From positions 1 through 64,000 of the IMG/VR virus record IMGVR_UViG_3300037193_001894: 64,000 nt of DNA. One strand, written 5' to 3'. The position numbers and the translations under genes were made by a program. Source of the stretch: a virus. How positions within the stretch are numbered: position 1 is the first letter of the stretch; each line of letters opens with the position of its first letter. The notes beneath the pieces were generated by a model that made no database searches, was not told the origin of the DNA, and saw only the letters and a list, made by a program, of their open reading frames with translations. Below, piece by piece: positions 8,954 to 17,800 of this stretch.

Positions 8954-8998
8954 CGTGGCTCTCCTTCTGTTGGGGTCTGGGGCAGCGTACTAGATTTA

Positions 8999-9679
8999 TT
9001 ATTCTTGCTGCTCCGCCCCTTCGGGCACCTCGTGGGCCTCCCCCTGGACCACATCCCGGCCTGCGGCCTTCGCCGCCAGGGCCTTGAGGATCGGGTTGCG
9101 GTTGAGGGCCTGTCCGTAGCGCTGGAAGACCTCGGGAGGCATGTGCTGCCGGGCCACCTCCAGGTGGATGAACATGGCCTCCTGGTACGCCTCGATGTCG
9201 TAGCCCTCGTCGGAGGTGGACTCGATCTTGTGCTGGAACTGGAGCGCCTGCATCAGGTCGCCCATGGACGGCTCGATCTCGCCGGACATCAGCCGCTCGA
9301 AGCCGCGCTTGACGACCATCTCGTTGACCACCACGTAGTCGGCCAGGTCGTCCTTGCCCGCGATCGCGGCCCCGAGTTGCTCGGCCCGGCGATCCACGAT
9401 CTGGCGGCGGGTGCTGGCCGGGGTGGGCAGGTGGCCCTGCCGGACGTGGTTGGCGATCGCCTCGTCCGAGGGGTGCGGGAGAGACCCGACCGGCATCTTC
9501 TGCAACTCGCGACCGATCGCCGAGTACGACCGGCCGATGATCAACTCGTTCTCGATGAACTGCCGGTGCGGGCTCTGGCAGGTCCGGCAGTTGTGGACCG
9601 AGACCATCGGGTAGTCGTGGCCCCCGACCCGGACCATCGACATCGAGGTGCTCGGCCGACGCTCGTGCGGATTGCTCAT
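8999..9679 (-). CDS. Candidate terminase small subunit / DNA-binding protein
   Basis: This 226-residue protein has an N-terminal CRTC pair followed by a helix-turn-helix-like stretch (IGRSYSAIGRELQKMP), a basic linker and an amphipathic helical C-terminus. That layout and its position upstream of the large terminase suggest a small-terminase DNA-recognition subunit, but several genes intervene. The ATG at 9679 overlaps the upstream stop as ATGA; an in-frame ATG at 9691 is possible. The stop is TAA, rare in this genome, and lies in an A/T-rich patch. Confidence 0.55.
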   Translation of the reverse strand: MSNPHERRPSTSMSMVRVGGHDYPMVSVHNCRTCQSPHRQFIENELIIGRSYSAIGRELQKMPVGSLPHPSDEAIANHVRQGHLPTPASTRRQIVDRRAEQLGAAIAGKDDLADYVVVNEMVVKRGFERLMSGEIEPSMGDLMQALQFQHKIESTSDEGYDIEAYQEAMFIHLEVARQHMPPEVFQRYGQALNRNPILKALAAKAAGRDVVQGEAHEVPEGAEQQE

Positions 9680-10035
9680 GTGGGGTCCCATCCGGCCGTC
9701 CCCGAGAGGGGGCCTTCCTGTCCGGGCAGGCGGTTCTCCTGGACGTGTGAGGCCAGGGACTCGGTGCGCCTGCCCCGGACCACCCCGTCGCGGCTGTTGA
9801 GGTGCTCTGAGGAGGGGTTCCAGGCTCGGTGGTACATGCCCTTGCGGACCGAGGCGTCGGGGGTCCCCGAGGCCGAGTAGACCTCTCGGCCGCGCCGGTC
9901 CTGCTCCTTCCAGGGGGTCAGGATGTCGGACTTCTCGCTCATGGAGGTGACCCCCTCCAGGCTCTTGCGGATCAGTTCTGTGGCGGCGTCCTCCAACGCC
10001 TGGTGTACGCCGTAGCGCACGATCCCCCCGGTCAC
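9676..10035 (-). CDS. Hypothetical protein
   Basis: The protein has 119 residues and starts at a GTG one base after the sigma-like gene's stop. The N-terminal 35 residues are helical (HQALEDAATELIRKSLEG); the rest is polar and probably disordered. No motif is recognised. Its place between the sigma-like gene and the candidate small terminase suggests a packaging or late-control role, but this is only context. Confidence 0.65.
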   Translation of the reverse strand: MTGGIVRYGVHQALEDAATELIRKSLEGVTSMSEKSDILTPWKEQDRRGREVYSASGTPDASVRKGMYHRAWNPSSEHLNSRDGVVRGRRTESLASHVQENRLPGQEGPLSGTAGWDPT

Positions 10036-10036
10036 C

Positions 10037-10414
10037 TCAGACCGCCTGCGCGAGTGCGGGCGTCGGGGTGTGGAACTTCCGGAGTTGGCCCGACTCGATC
10101 ATCACGATGATCCGCTTGAGGCCGTTGTTGGCGTACACGGCGACGGGGCTTGTCTCGGAGACCCCCATCATCCGTGCGGCCTCACGTTCCTTGATGTTGC
10201 GGTACAGGCACAACTCGATGGCCTGGCGCTGGCGGGGGCTTAGGTGGACGCGGCACTCGTAGAGGTACTGGATGTCCCACAGGGACCACTCTGTGCCGTC
10301 GGGAGCGATCAGGGTGTCGGTGCCCTCGGACTCGTAGAGGGACCGGAATGCTTGGAGGTTACGGAGCAACTCACGGAGTACCGCGAGGTTGATGGGTGCG
10401 ATCTCGCCCTGCAA
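10037..10414 (-). CDS. Sigma-70 region-4-like HTH protein
   Basis: The protein has 125 residues. Its second half reads as a sigma region 4-type helix-turn-helix: LSPRQRQAIELCLY, then EREAARMMGV, then a recognition helix ending in NNGLKRI. Region 2 is absent, so it is not a complete sigma factor; it could be a late transcription activator or DNA-binding adaptor. The TTG at 10414 is the only plausible early start, preceded by GAAGGTGAG about 12-15 bases away. The gene follows a 139-base gap, so it probably has its own promoter. Confidence 0.65.
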   Translation of the reverse strand: MQGEIAPINLAVLRELLRNLQAFRSLYESEGTDTLIAPDGTEWSLWDIQYLYECRVHLSPRQRQAIELCLYRNIKEREAARMMGVSETSPVAVYANNGLKRIIVMIESGQLRKFHTPTPALAQAV

Positions 10415-10553
10415 CTAAACCAGTGGCTCACCTTCTCTGGCCCCAAGTTCGGTGAACACCCTGTAGGCGGGTGGACGGTCATCCGCTCCGTCAGACACCA
10501 GGGTAACTCTGGTACCACCACTTTTTCCAGGAAGTCTTGGTAGAGACACTTCA
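10415..10553. promoter_or_regulatory. Intergenic leader of the sigma-like gene
   Basis: This 139-base gap holds an imperfect inverted repeat (ACCAG, seven bases, CTGGT) and a run of A on the coding strand (GGAAAAAGTGG). No terminator with a U-tract is visible. A promoter is likely because neighbours are otherwise overlapping, but I cannot assign -35 and -10 boxes. Confidence 0.3.
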
Positions 10554-11237
10554 CTAGGAGTAGAGCGAGTCCTTGAGCCGCTGGCCGAGCCGCTCCAGCG
10601 AGCGCACCAGGGCGTCGGCCTTGCGGCTGTAGAGGCTCTCGAAGATCGCGAAGTAGCGCTCGTCGCGGGAGCCAGCCCGGGCTCGCTGGGTCATCGCCTC
10701 GTCGGTCTTGCGACCACCCTGGGAGGTGTCGGAGAACTCGACCGCGAACCGCTCCTCCCACTGGGCCTTGGCGAACATCGCCTCACCCCAGGCGTCGGCA
10801 GCCTTCTGCTCCCACTCGAACAGACGGGTGTTGATCTGGAACAGGAACTCGTCGCGCTCCTTGGAGCCGAGCCGGGAGTAGTCCTCGATGTACCGCCCCG
10901 AGACGGTCTTGGCCCAGACCGGGAAGCCGTAGCGGTCGGTGAGGACCTCCCCGTCGTCGTTCACCTCGGGCTCGCGCACGATGTCGTAGATGTCGTTGAT
11001 GATCTGGTAGGCGTCGGCGAAGTTCGTCAGCACCCGGTCCTCGGCGGTCTGCAAGATCATCGAGATCAGCGGCGCGTCGTGGCCGTGCCAGTCGGTCCGC
11101 ATCCTGGTGAAGCCCGGCGTCCGGGTCTCCTTGGTGCGGTCCTCGTGCACGTCCACCTCGGCGGGCGTCTCGAAGTCCTCCGAGGCCTCCTTGACGGCAG
11201 CCTCGACCGCCTTCGCCTCAGCAATCTCGGTGCTCAT
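10554..11237 (-). CDS. Hypothetical helical protein
   Basis: This 227-residue soluble protein has an Ala/Glu-rich N-terminus and a mostly helical, charged body with several Trp and Tyr residues. The C-terminus is basic (SLERLGQRLKD). The ATG lies one base after the stop of the upstream zinc-finger gene. No known motif is evident. It ends the replication-recombination string before the 139-base gap. Confidence 0.7.
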   Translation of the reverse strand: MSTEIAEAKAVEAAVKEASEDFETPAEVDVHEDRTKETRTPGFTRMRTDWHGHDAPLISMILQTAEDRVLTNFADAYQIINDIYDIVREPEVNDDGEVLTDRYGFPVWAKTVSGRYIEDYSRLGSKERDEFLFQINTRLFEWEQKAADAWGEAMFAKAQWEERFAVEFSDTSQGGRKTDEAMTQRARAGSRDERYFAIFESLYSRKADALVRSLERLGQRLKDSLYS

Positions 11238-11238
11238 C

Positions 11239-11451
11239 TCAGGCTCCCCGGGGCGTGAAGGTCTTCCAGCCATACAGCACTGCGTCGCAGAGCGAGCAGG
11301 CCATGCGGTCCTGCTGCTTGCCCGGCAGGGTGGGGTGGTCGCGCACCTCGCGCTCCATCCGGTGAAACGTCCCGGGCTTGTCCGACCCATGCGGCCCCTT
11401 GCCGTTGGGGCATGGAGCGCTCGTGTCGAACTCGGGGTGCCTGATCTCCAT
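11239..11451 (-). CDS. Small zinc-finger protein
   Basis: This 70-residue protein carries His and Cys residues in two groups: CPNGKGPHG with HRMEREVRDH, then CSLCDAVLYGW. They could form one zinc site. The ATG overlaps the stop of the RuvC-like gene as ATGA. The arrangement suggests a nucleic-acid-binding accessory of the recombination genes; function unknown. Confidence 0.65.
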   Translation of the reverse strand: MEIRHPEFDTSAPCPNGKGPHGSDKPGTFHRMEREVRDHPTLPGKQQDRMACSLCDAVLYGWKTFTPRGA

Positions 11452-12089
11452 CACTGCTCGCTCCGCTTCTTGGCCCAGAGGTACTGGAGCCCGAGCAACA
11501 CGGAGTCGTGCACGTCCTGGTTCCAGCGGGTGGTGTTGCGCCGCTCCCGGGGGATCAGCAGGTTGACCCGGGAGGTGCCGTGCACCTTGTCGATCGAGGG
11601 TGCCCCCACGAGGTTCGCGTAGGCCTGCTGGCGGCTGATCATCACGATCGGGCAGGGCCAGATCGGGTGCTGGTCGTTGGCCCGCCTGACCTCGCGGGCA
11701 GCCATCAGCGAGGACTCCGTTCGGTACCCCATCACCGCAGGCATCTCGTGGACGATGGCCTCGACGCCCTGCCACGCCTTGACCACCTCCTCGATGGCCT
11801 CGCCCATGATCGCGGCCTTGGCGAAGGTCTCCTCGAACCCCTTGAGCCCGGCCGGAGCCTTGGCCTCCAGCCTCCCGCCAGCGTGGATGTAGAGCCCCGG
11901 CTCGGTGACGCTGTTGCCCGGCTCGTTCGCCACCAGGGACCATCCGGTCTTGGTCAGCGTCTGGTCGAAGGACAGCACCGCGCCATAGGCGAAGTCGTCC
12001 AGGGTGGGCTCGGTGAAGGCCCGCCGTCGGCCCCGCTTCCCCTTGTGCTCGCTGATCTTCTCGCGCAGGTCTTCCAGAGCGCTGGTCAT
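11451..12089 (-). CDS. RuvC-like Holliday-junction resolvase
   Basis: The protein has 212 residues with an RNase-H-type layout of acidic residues. The first strand is AVLSFDQTLTKTGWSLV (D42), a middle acidic strand is AIVHEMPAVM (Glu), and the C-terminal helix is WNQDVHDSVLLGL (two Asp). This matches RuvC-type resolvases, which cut four-way junctions made by recombination and are often used by phages to debranch DNA before packaging. It overlaps the Cas4/RecB-like gene upstream, consistent with a recombination operon. Length is slightly over bacterial RuvC. Confidence 0.7.
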   Translation of the reverse strand: MTSALEDLREKISEHKGKRGRRRAFTEPTLDDFAYGAVLSFDQTLTKTGWSLVANEPGNSVTEPGLYIHAGGRLEAKAPAGLKGFEETFAKAAIMGEAIEEVVKAWQGVEAIVHEMPAVMGYRTESSLMAAREVRRANDQHPIWPCPIVMISRQQAYANLVGAPSIDKVHGTSRVNLLIPRERRNTTRWNQDVHDSVLLGLQYLWAKKRSEQ

Positions 12090-12931
12090 CGCATCCTCCC
12101 CACCGGACAGACGTTGCGAGCGAAGCAGGCCTTCGACTCCTTGGACTTGATCGCGCAGCAGGCATCGGGGAGGTCCCCGGTCCGCTCGGCCTCCCGGACC
12201 CGGCCGTACCGGGCCTTGAGGTCTGCCACGAAGCGGTAGTCGTAGGGCACCTCGATCTCGACCAACTTCCACGGGAAGCCGAGGACGCAGAACAGGATGA
12301 TCGCCTTCTGCATCCCGGTCATGTCGAGGTAGTCCTGGACCTGGGCGTAGTACTCAGGCTTCTTGGTCTTGAGCCAGTCCAGCGCGTGGTGCTCCAGCCC
12401 GAACGAGGCCCTGGGGTTGATCGTCTTGAACTCGAACAGGCCCCGGCCCCAGTCGTTGAGGGAGACCTGGAGGATCCCGTCCATGTGCCCCCTGCGGCCG
12501 AGCACCTTGTCCATCGCCCCGTACTCGTCGCACTCGTTCTTGCGGTTGCCGTGCTGGAGCCCGCAGGCGATGCAGGTGCCGACGGGCCTGAGCAGCAGCC
12601 CGGCGTCGATCAGGCAGGTCTGGATGAACGAGTGGACGGCGGTGCCCATGATCATCGCCATCCGGTTCTCGTAGGCGATGTCCTCGGGGATCAGATCGTC
12701 GGGGTCGGCGGTCAGGTAGTAGTACAACTGCCGCTCGCCCATCAGAGGGTGCGTGGAGGGGTGGAAGAACCCGTCCGGCCTGCGCTCGGTCCCCTCGTCG
12801 CGGAACGTCACGTCGAAGACCTTGGGGAACTTCGCCGCCTGCATGTAGGACTCGACCAGCGGAACGACCACCAGGTCCTGGCTGATCATCTGCGCCATGC
12901 GGCGGAACTTGGGGGTCGCCTGCGCGCTCAT
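12086..12931 (-). CDS. RecB/Cas4-like PD-(D/E)XK nuclease
   Basis: This 281-residue protein has the RecB-nuclease motif series: His in GTAVHSFIQ (H100), Asp in GHMDGIL (D151), the E-x-K pair in LFEFKTIN (E167, K169), and a downstream Gln/Tyr motif (YYAQVQDYLD). Cysteines at about 258, 259, 269 and 275, plus an upstream group CxxC near 120, could hold an iron-sulphur cluster as in Cas4/AddB-type enzymes. It probably processes DNA ends for recombination with the nearby RecA. No CRISPR array or cas1/cas2 is present, so a CRISPR role is not supported. The ATG overlaps the upstream stop. Confidence 0.8.
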   Translation of the reverse strand: MSAQATPKFRRMAQMISQDLVVVPLVESYMQAAKFPKVFDVTFRDEGTERRPDGFFHPSTHPLMGERQLYYYLTADPDDLIPEDIAYENRMAMIMGTAVHSFIQTCLIDAGLLLRPVGTCIACGLQHGNRKNECDEYGAMDKVLGRRGHMDGILQVSLNDWGRGLFEFKTINPRASFGLEHHALDWLKTKKPEYYAQVQDYLDMTGMQKAIILFCVLGFPWKLVEIEVPYDYRFVADLKARYGRVREAERTGDLPDACCAIKSKESKACFARNVCPVGRMR

Positions 12932-13425
12932 CAGCAGCACCCCACCCTCGACGCCTCGTAGGGGAACCTGGCACAGCCCCGGCACGGGCCGCGCTTGACG
13001 AACATGCCGGGCACCGAGTCGGACTCGACAGGCCCGTGCTCGTGGTTGCCCTCCAGGCACCCGATCTCCTCGATCACCGCCATCTTGTTCGCGGCCTCCA
13101 GCACCTCGGCCATGTCGTGGGCGTTGACCGCTACCCAGTCCTTGTCCACCTCCAGCGCCTCGTTCTTGTACCAGCGCAGGCCGATCATGGGGCGCTCGCC
13201 ACCGGCCTGCTCGCGGGCCTTGGCGATCATCGACAGCGGGATGCTCAGGCTCTGGCGCAGCGTGGACTTGCCGTCCCAGGCGAACGCGAACCGCATGTTG
13301 TGGCGGCTGGTGCGGCCGTCCATCGGGTTGCGCCACTGGTTGCCGGAGCCCCTGCTGGCCTTGCCCTCGAACAGGGCCTCCAGGAACGCCTCGTGGGCGT
13401 CCCCCATCCTCTTGTTGAGGCTCAT
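12931..13425 (-). CDS. Candidate resolvase/nuclease-like protein
   Basis: The 164-residue protein begins MSLNKRMGDAHEAFLEALF and has a WDGKSTLRQSLSIPL segment followed by MIAKAREQAG and a strand MIGLRWYK. This order resembles small PD-(D/E)XK folds (acidic residue and Lys on a strand, then a helix), but the catalytic set is not clear enough to be certain. A CxxC (CRGCARF) near the C-terminus may bind metal. It starts with an ATGA overlap and lies between the membrane protein and the Cas4-like nuclease. Confidence 0.5.
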   Translation of the reverse strand: MSLNKRMGDAHEAFLEALFEGKASRGSGNQWRNPMDGRTSRHNMRFAFAWDGKSTLRQSLSIPLSMIAKAREQAGGERPMIGLRWYKNEALEVDKDWVAVNAHDMAEVLEAANKMAVIEEIGCLEGNHEHGPVESDSVPGMFVKRGPCRGCARFPYEASRVGCC

Positions 13426-13769
13426 CGGGTGAACCTCCCGTAGGTCTCGGAGCAGAACAGGTCCACCCCGCCGTCGGGGTGCCCGGGGATCGGCCAGAAC
13501 AGCACCGAGTCGCCGGGGCGGAACGGCCGCTGGTGGCAGTTGCACACCGGAGGCTCCCGGTCGCCCTGGGGGTTGTAGACGACGAACCGGGGCGGGTTGT
13601 CCGGGTCGATGGGCTGGGGCTCGTCGCCCTCGGGCTCGACCGGCTCGGGCGGCGGCACCGAGGATGCCTGGTTGCTGCGGTGCACCTTGAGCAGCAGGTA
13701 CACCCAGACGGCCAGGACCAGGCTCAGCAGCAGCGAGCAGGCGATGATGGCGATGGCGGGGCCACTCAC
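13422..13769 (-). CDS. Single-pass membrane protein with C-terminal Cys/His motif
   Basis: The first 27 residues form one clear transmembrane helix (AIAIIACSLLLSLVLAVWVYLLL). A Pro/Glu-rich linker follows, then a cytoplasmic or external domain with CNCH and a later Cys (LFCSET). There is no lipobox. A membrane protein inside a recombination operon is unusual. It overlaps recA upstream and the next gene downstream by four bases each. Function unknown. Confidence 0.65.
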   Translation of the reverse strand: MSGPAIAIIACSLLLSLVLAVWVYLLLKVHRSNQASSVPPPEPVEPEGDEPQPIDPDNPPRFVVYNPQGDREPPVCNCHQRPFRPGDSVLFWPIPGHPDGGVDLFCSETYGRFTR

Positions 13770-14887
13770 GCCGACGCCACCTCATGCTCGAACTCGACAT
13801 CCATCTCCTCGCGCACGTCGCCGGAGAGGATCGCCAGCACCTCGGAGCGGATGAACTCCAGGTCGTCGGGGCACGCCCGCAGGTGCGCGCCGACCTTCTC
13901 CTTGCCCTGGAACCGGTGCGGGTCGCCGCCGTCGGGCCGGGGCAGGTAGTACCAGGCCCCGCGCTGCTCGATCACGTCGTGCAGCACGCCGACCAGGATC
14001 GCCTCGTCCACCTTGTCGATCCCGACCGTGCCGTACTCGTCGGTGTCGGCGTTGATGATGTAGTACTCGGCCTTCTTGCCCTGCACGGCGACCTTGGAGC
14101 GGACCACCCGGGCGCGGACCTGACGGCCGATGATGGTGTCCTCCTCGTCACCGGGCAGCCGGTACCGGATCGGCTCACCGCCGCCGTGCGACATCACCGT
14201 CTTGGTGGTGGTCGAGTACTTGAGCGCCTTGGGGCCAGCCGACTCGTCCATGCCCTGGGGGTTGGAGAGGTTGGCCCGGTGCTGGTTGATCAGGATCGCG
14301 GTGACCTTGTTGCGTCGGCACAGCACCGCGCAGCGCTTGACCATCCGGGTGATCACCTGGGCGTTGCGGCCCATCACCTTGTCCCCGGCCTCCTTCTCGA
14401 AGGCCTCCTTGGACTCCATGCCGCCGATCGAATCCACCACGATCATCGAGAACAGGCCGGTCTCGGCCTGCTGGGCGAGCATGTCGCTCACGTCCTCGGA
14501 GTCGTCGGGGTACAGGTGCAGCCAGTGGTCGTCGTCGGTCTGGAGGCCGAGCGCCTCGGCCCAGGCGTAGTCGAAGGTCTGCTCCATGTCGATGTACCCC
14601 ACCGCCTTGTCGGGGTACTTGCGCTGGGCCTCGACCATCCCGGCGATCGCGGTGGTGGTCTTGCCGACCCCCTCGGGGCCGACGATCTCGTGCATCCGGC
14701 CCTCGACGTACCCGCCCGTGCGGTGGGCGGCGTCCAGGGTCAGCGAGCCCGTGGAGATGACCTCGTAGCGCTGGACGGTCTCTCGGCGCACGACACGATC
14801 GCCGTAGCGCTTGGCCAACCTGTCGCGCAGCGCGGACATGCTGCTCGGCGGCGGGGCCGGGGCCTTCTTCTTGGTCTTCGGGGGCAC
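13766..14887 (-). CDS. recA: RecA-like recombinase
   Basis: The protein has 373 residues. Walker A is GPEGVGKT (70-77), preceded by a RecA-type strand, and Walker B is MIVVDS (148-153). The NQHRANLSNP region follows near 201, where RecA has its NQ-R motif, and the C-terminal part is acidic. This fits a homologous-recombination strand-exchange ATPase. The GTG at 14887 has GAGGAG about five bases upstream; a first-20-residue Lys/Pro-rich tail precedes the conserved fold, so an internal ATG (residue 17) is an alternative. It lies ten bases after the polymerase gene. Confidence 0.88.
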   Translation of the reverse strand: MPPKTKKKAPAPPPSSMSALRDRLAKRYGDRVVRRETVQRYEVISTGSLTLDAAHRTGGYVEGRMHEIVGPEGVGKTTTAIAGMVEAQRKYPDKAVGYIDMEQTFDYAWAEALGLQTDDDHWLHLYPDDSEDVSDMLAQQAETGLFSMIVVDSIGGMESKEAFEKEAGDKVMGRNAQVITRMVKRCAVLCRRNKVTAILINQHRANLSNPQGMDESAGPKALKYSTTTKTVMSHGGGEPIRYRLPGDEEDTIIGRQVRARVVRSKVAVQGKKAEYYIINADTDEYGTVGIDKVDEAILVGVLHDVIEQRGAWYYLPRPDGGDPHRFQGKEKVGAHLRACPDDLEFIRSEVLAILSGDVREEMDVEFEHEVASA

Positions 14888-14897
14888 GGTGCTCTCC

Positions 14898-17800
14898 TCA
14901 CATCACGGGGTAGACAGCGGCGAGGTTCATGCCGCGCTCGTTCTTGATGACCTCGACGATGCGGAGGTCTCCGGTCGTCAAGTTGTTGCGGAACTTCTCC
15001 CAGGTCTTGCTGAACACCACGACATCGAGGTCGCTGCGCTCGGTGGCCAGGCTGAGGAAGGCCATCTCGTTCTTGTTGGAGTCGATGTGCTTGCGCACCC
15101 GGTTGACGACGACGGCGAGCAGGTAGATCCCCTCGGGGCCGTCGATGATCTCCTCGGCCTGGGCGGTCAGCACCTCCCGGTCCTCGACGTTGGTGATCTG
15201 GTCGAACGGGGTCGAGGAGAGGTGCAGGCCGAGCACCTCCATCTCGATCGTGCGCACGTCCACGTCGGTGTAGGGCTCGATCGTGGCGATGTCCAGCGGG
15301 GCGGGGGCCAGGTACTGGCGGCACGCCTTGGTGCACTTCTTCGGCGGGTCCTTCTTCTTGAGCGTCTTCCCCGTCCGGGGGTTGATCGGCGCGGGCTCGC
15401 TGGCCCAGTCGAAGGAGCAGCCGAGGTTGAACGGGTGCTCGGGGTTCGGCAGGTCGGTCTTGAACTGGCACCGGGCCGACTCCCCGGTCTTGTCCATCAG
15501 CAGCATCGTCTCCAGGCCGCGTCGGTTGGGCACCAGGGAGTCGAACGCGCCGATCTTGGCCAGGGTCGCCTGGACTCCCCGATCCACGCCGGAGCGCCCC
15601 TGGAAGTCCTCGAAGGACGAGTAGGGCTGTCCGGCCAGGATCTTCTCGCACGCAGCGTCGCCGAGCCCGCTGATCGCCTTGAGCCCGTACCGGACGCCGA
15701 GGCCGTGGGCGGTGAACGAGGTCGAGGACTCGTTGATGTCCGGGGGCAGGATCGAGAACCCCATCCGGCGAGCCTCGTTGACGAACTCGGGGATGCGCTC
15801 CTCCTTGACGGTGGAGAGCACCGAGGTGAAGAACTCGACCGGGTAGTGCACCTTGAGCCAGGCCGTCCAGTAGGCCAGCACTGCGTAGCCGTAGGCGTGC
15901 GCCCGGTTGAACGAGTACTTGGCGAACTCGGCCATCTGGTCCCACAGGTGCTGCGCGGCCTGCCGGTCCATCCCGTGGACGACGCACCCCTCGACGAACT
16001 TCTCCCCGGCAGCCTGGACCTTCTCGACCTTCTTCTTGCCCAGGATGCTGCGCACCGTGTCGGCCTCGGAGAGCGTGTAGCCCGCGAGCACCTTGCAGGT
16101 CTCCATGATGTCCTCCTGGTACAGGAGGCATCCGTAGGTCTTCGAGAGCACCGGCTCCAGCCGGGGGTCGGGGTAGATGACCTCGGAGTCGCCGTCACGG
16201 CGCTCGATGTAGAGGTCGGTCAGCCCCGCCCGCTTGGGTCCGGGCCGGACCAGGGTGAGCACGTCGGCGAACTCGTTCATGTTGCTCGGGCGGATGCGCT
16301 GGATCAGCCTGGTGCCGCTGGCGGTCTCCACCTGGAACACCCCGAGCGTGAGCCCGTCGCTGAGCGTGTCCCACACCATCGGGTCGTGGTACTCGTCCAC
16401 CCACTGGTGGATGTTGACCCGGTGCCCGCGCTTCTCCTCGATCAGGTCCACGCAGTTCTGGATCGTGTCGAGGGTGCGCAGGGTGAGGATGTCGAACTTG
16501 ATGTAGCCCATCCGCTCCAGGTCACCCATCTCGAACTGGGTGATCATCTGGCCCTGGCCCTCGCCCTCCTCGTCGCCCCTGCGGAGCGGGAGGCTGTCCA
16601 CCAGCGACTCGTCGGTGGAGACCACCAGACCGGCCGCGTGCTTGCCGTAGGACTTGAGGATCCCGACCAGCCTCTCGGCCATGTCGAACAACTCGGGGTA
16701 CTTCGCGGCGTACGGCTCCAGGAGGTCGCCCTCCTGCGCCCACAGGGCGTCCCAGGAGAGCCCCAGGCCCGCTGTGCTCGCCTCGGCCTCGGTGATGATC
16801 TTGGAGACCTTCTCCAGGTCCGCCCAGGCCGTCTCCGGCAACTGCGACTTCATCGCCCGGCCGAGGTCCTTGATGATGCCCTTGTTCTTGAGCCGCAGGT
16901 GGGTGCCCACCCGGACCACGCGCTCCGCGCCGTACTTGTCGGTGATGTAGTCCTGCACCCAGGGACGCCACGAGGTGGGGAAGTCCACGTCGAAGTCCGG
17001 GGGCGAGTCGCGACCCTCGGTGAGGAACCGCTCGAACAGCAGCCCACCCTCGATCGGATCCAGGTCGGTGATCCCGGCCAGGTAGGCGACGATCGACCCA
17101 CCGCCCGAGCCACGGCCGGGGCCGACCAGGCAGCCCGCACCCTTCGCGGAGGTCACGTAGTCAGCGACCTGGAGGTAGTAGCCGCAGTAGCGCTTGGAGA
17201 TGAGCAGGGCCATCTCGCGCTCAAAGCGGGCCATCGCGTCGTCGAGGCTGTAGGACTTGTTGGTGACCCGGTGCCAGTTGCTCAGGCACAGGTCCAGCAG
17301 CCGCTCAACGTCGCGCTCCTCGCCGCCCACCTTGGAGTAGACCGGCATCAGCACCCGGTGCTCGATGTGCGCGGTGCACCGGTCGGCGATCCTGGCGGTG
17401 CTGGCCACGGCCTCGTCCACGGCCTCGAAGCCGAGGTAGGCCAGCCCTGCACGGACCTCCGCCTCGCTCTTGACGTAGAGCCCGAGGTCGTGGGCGAACA
17501 GGTCGGTCTCGTCCTGCACGTCGGTGTTGGTGTTCGCGGCCACCCACGCCTTGTGCTCGTGGCGGTGCTCGGCGGTCGGGTAGTGCGAGTCCACGGTGGC
17601 CACGAGGGGAACGCCGTGCTCGCGGCCGAAGGCAACCATCGCCTCGTTGACCTTCTTCTGCTCCGGCAGGTCGTTGGGCATGACCTCCAGGTAGAACCGG
17701 TCACCGAAGATGCCCCGGAGCCGAGCGAGCCGCTCACGGGCCAGGGCCTCGTCGTCCTCGATCACGGGTACGGCCAGCGGGCCGCGCAGGCAGCCGGAGA

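Noticed and set aside
12086-12931. CRISPR-Cas system suggested by the Cas4-like protein
   Set aside because: No repeat array and no cas1, cas2 or effector gene is present; neighbours are recombination genes.
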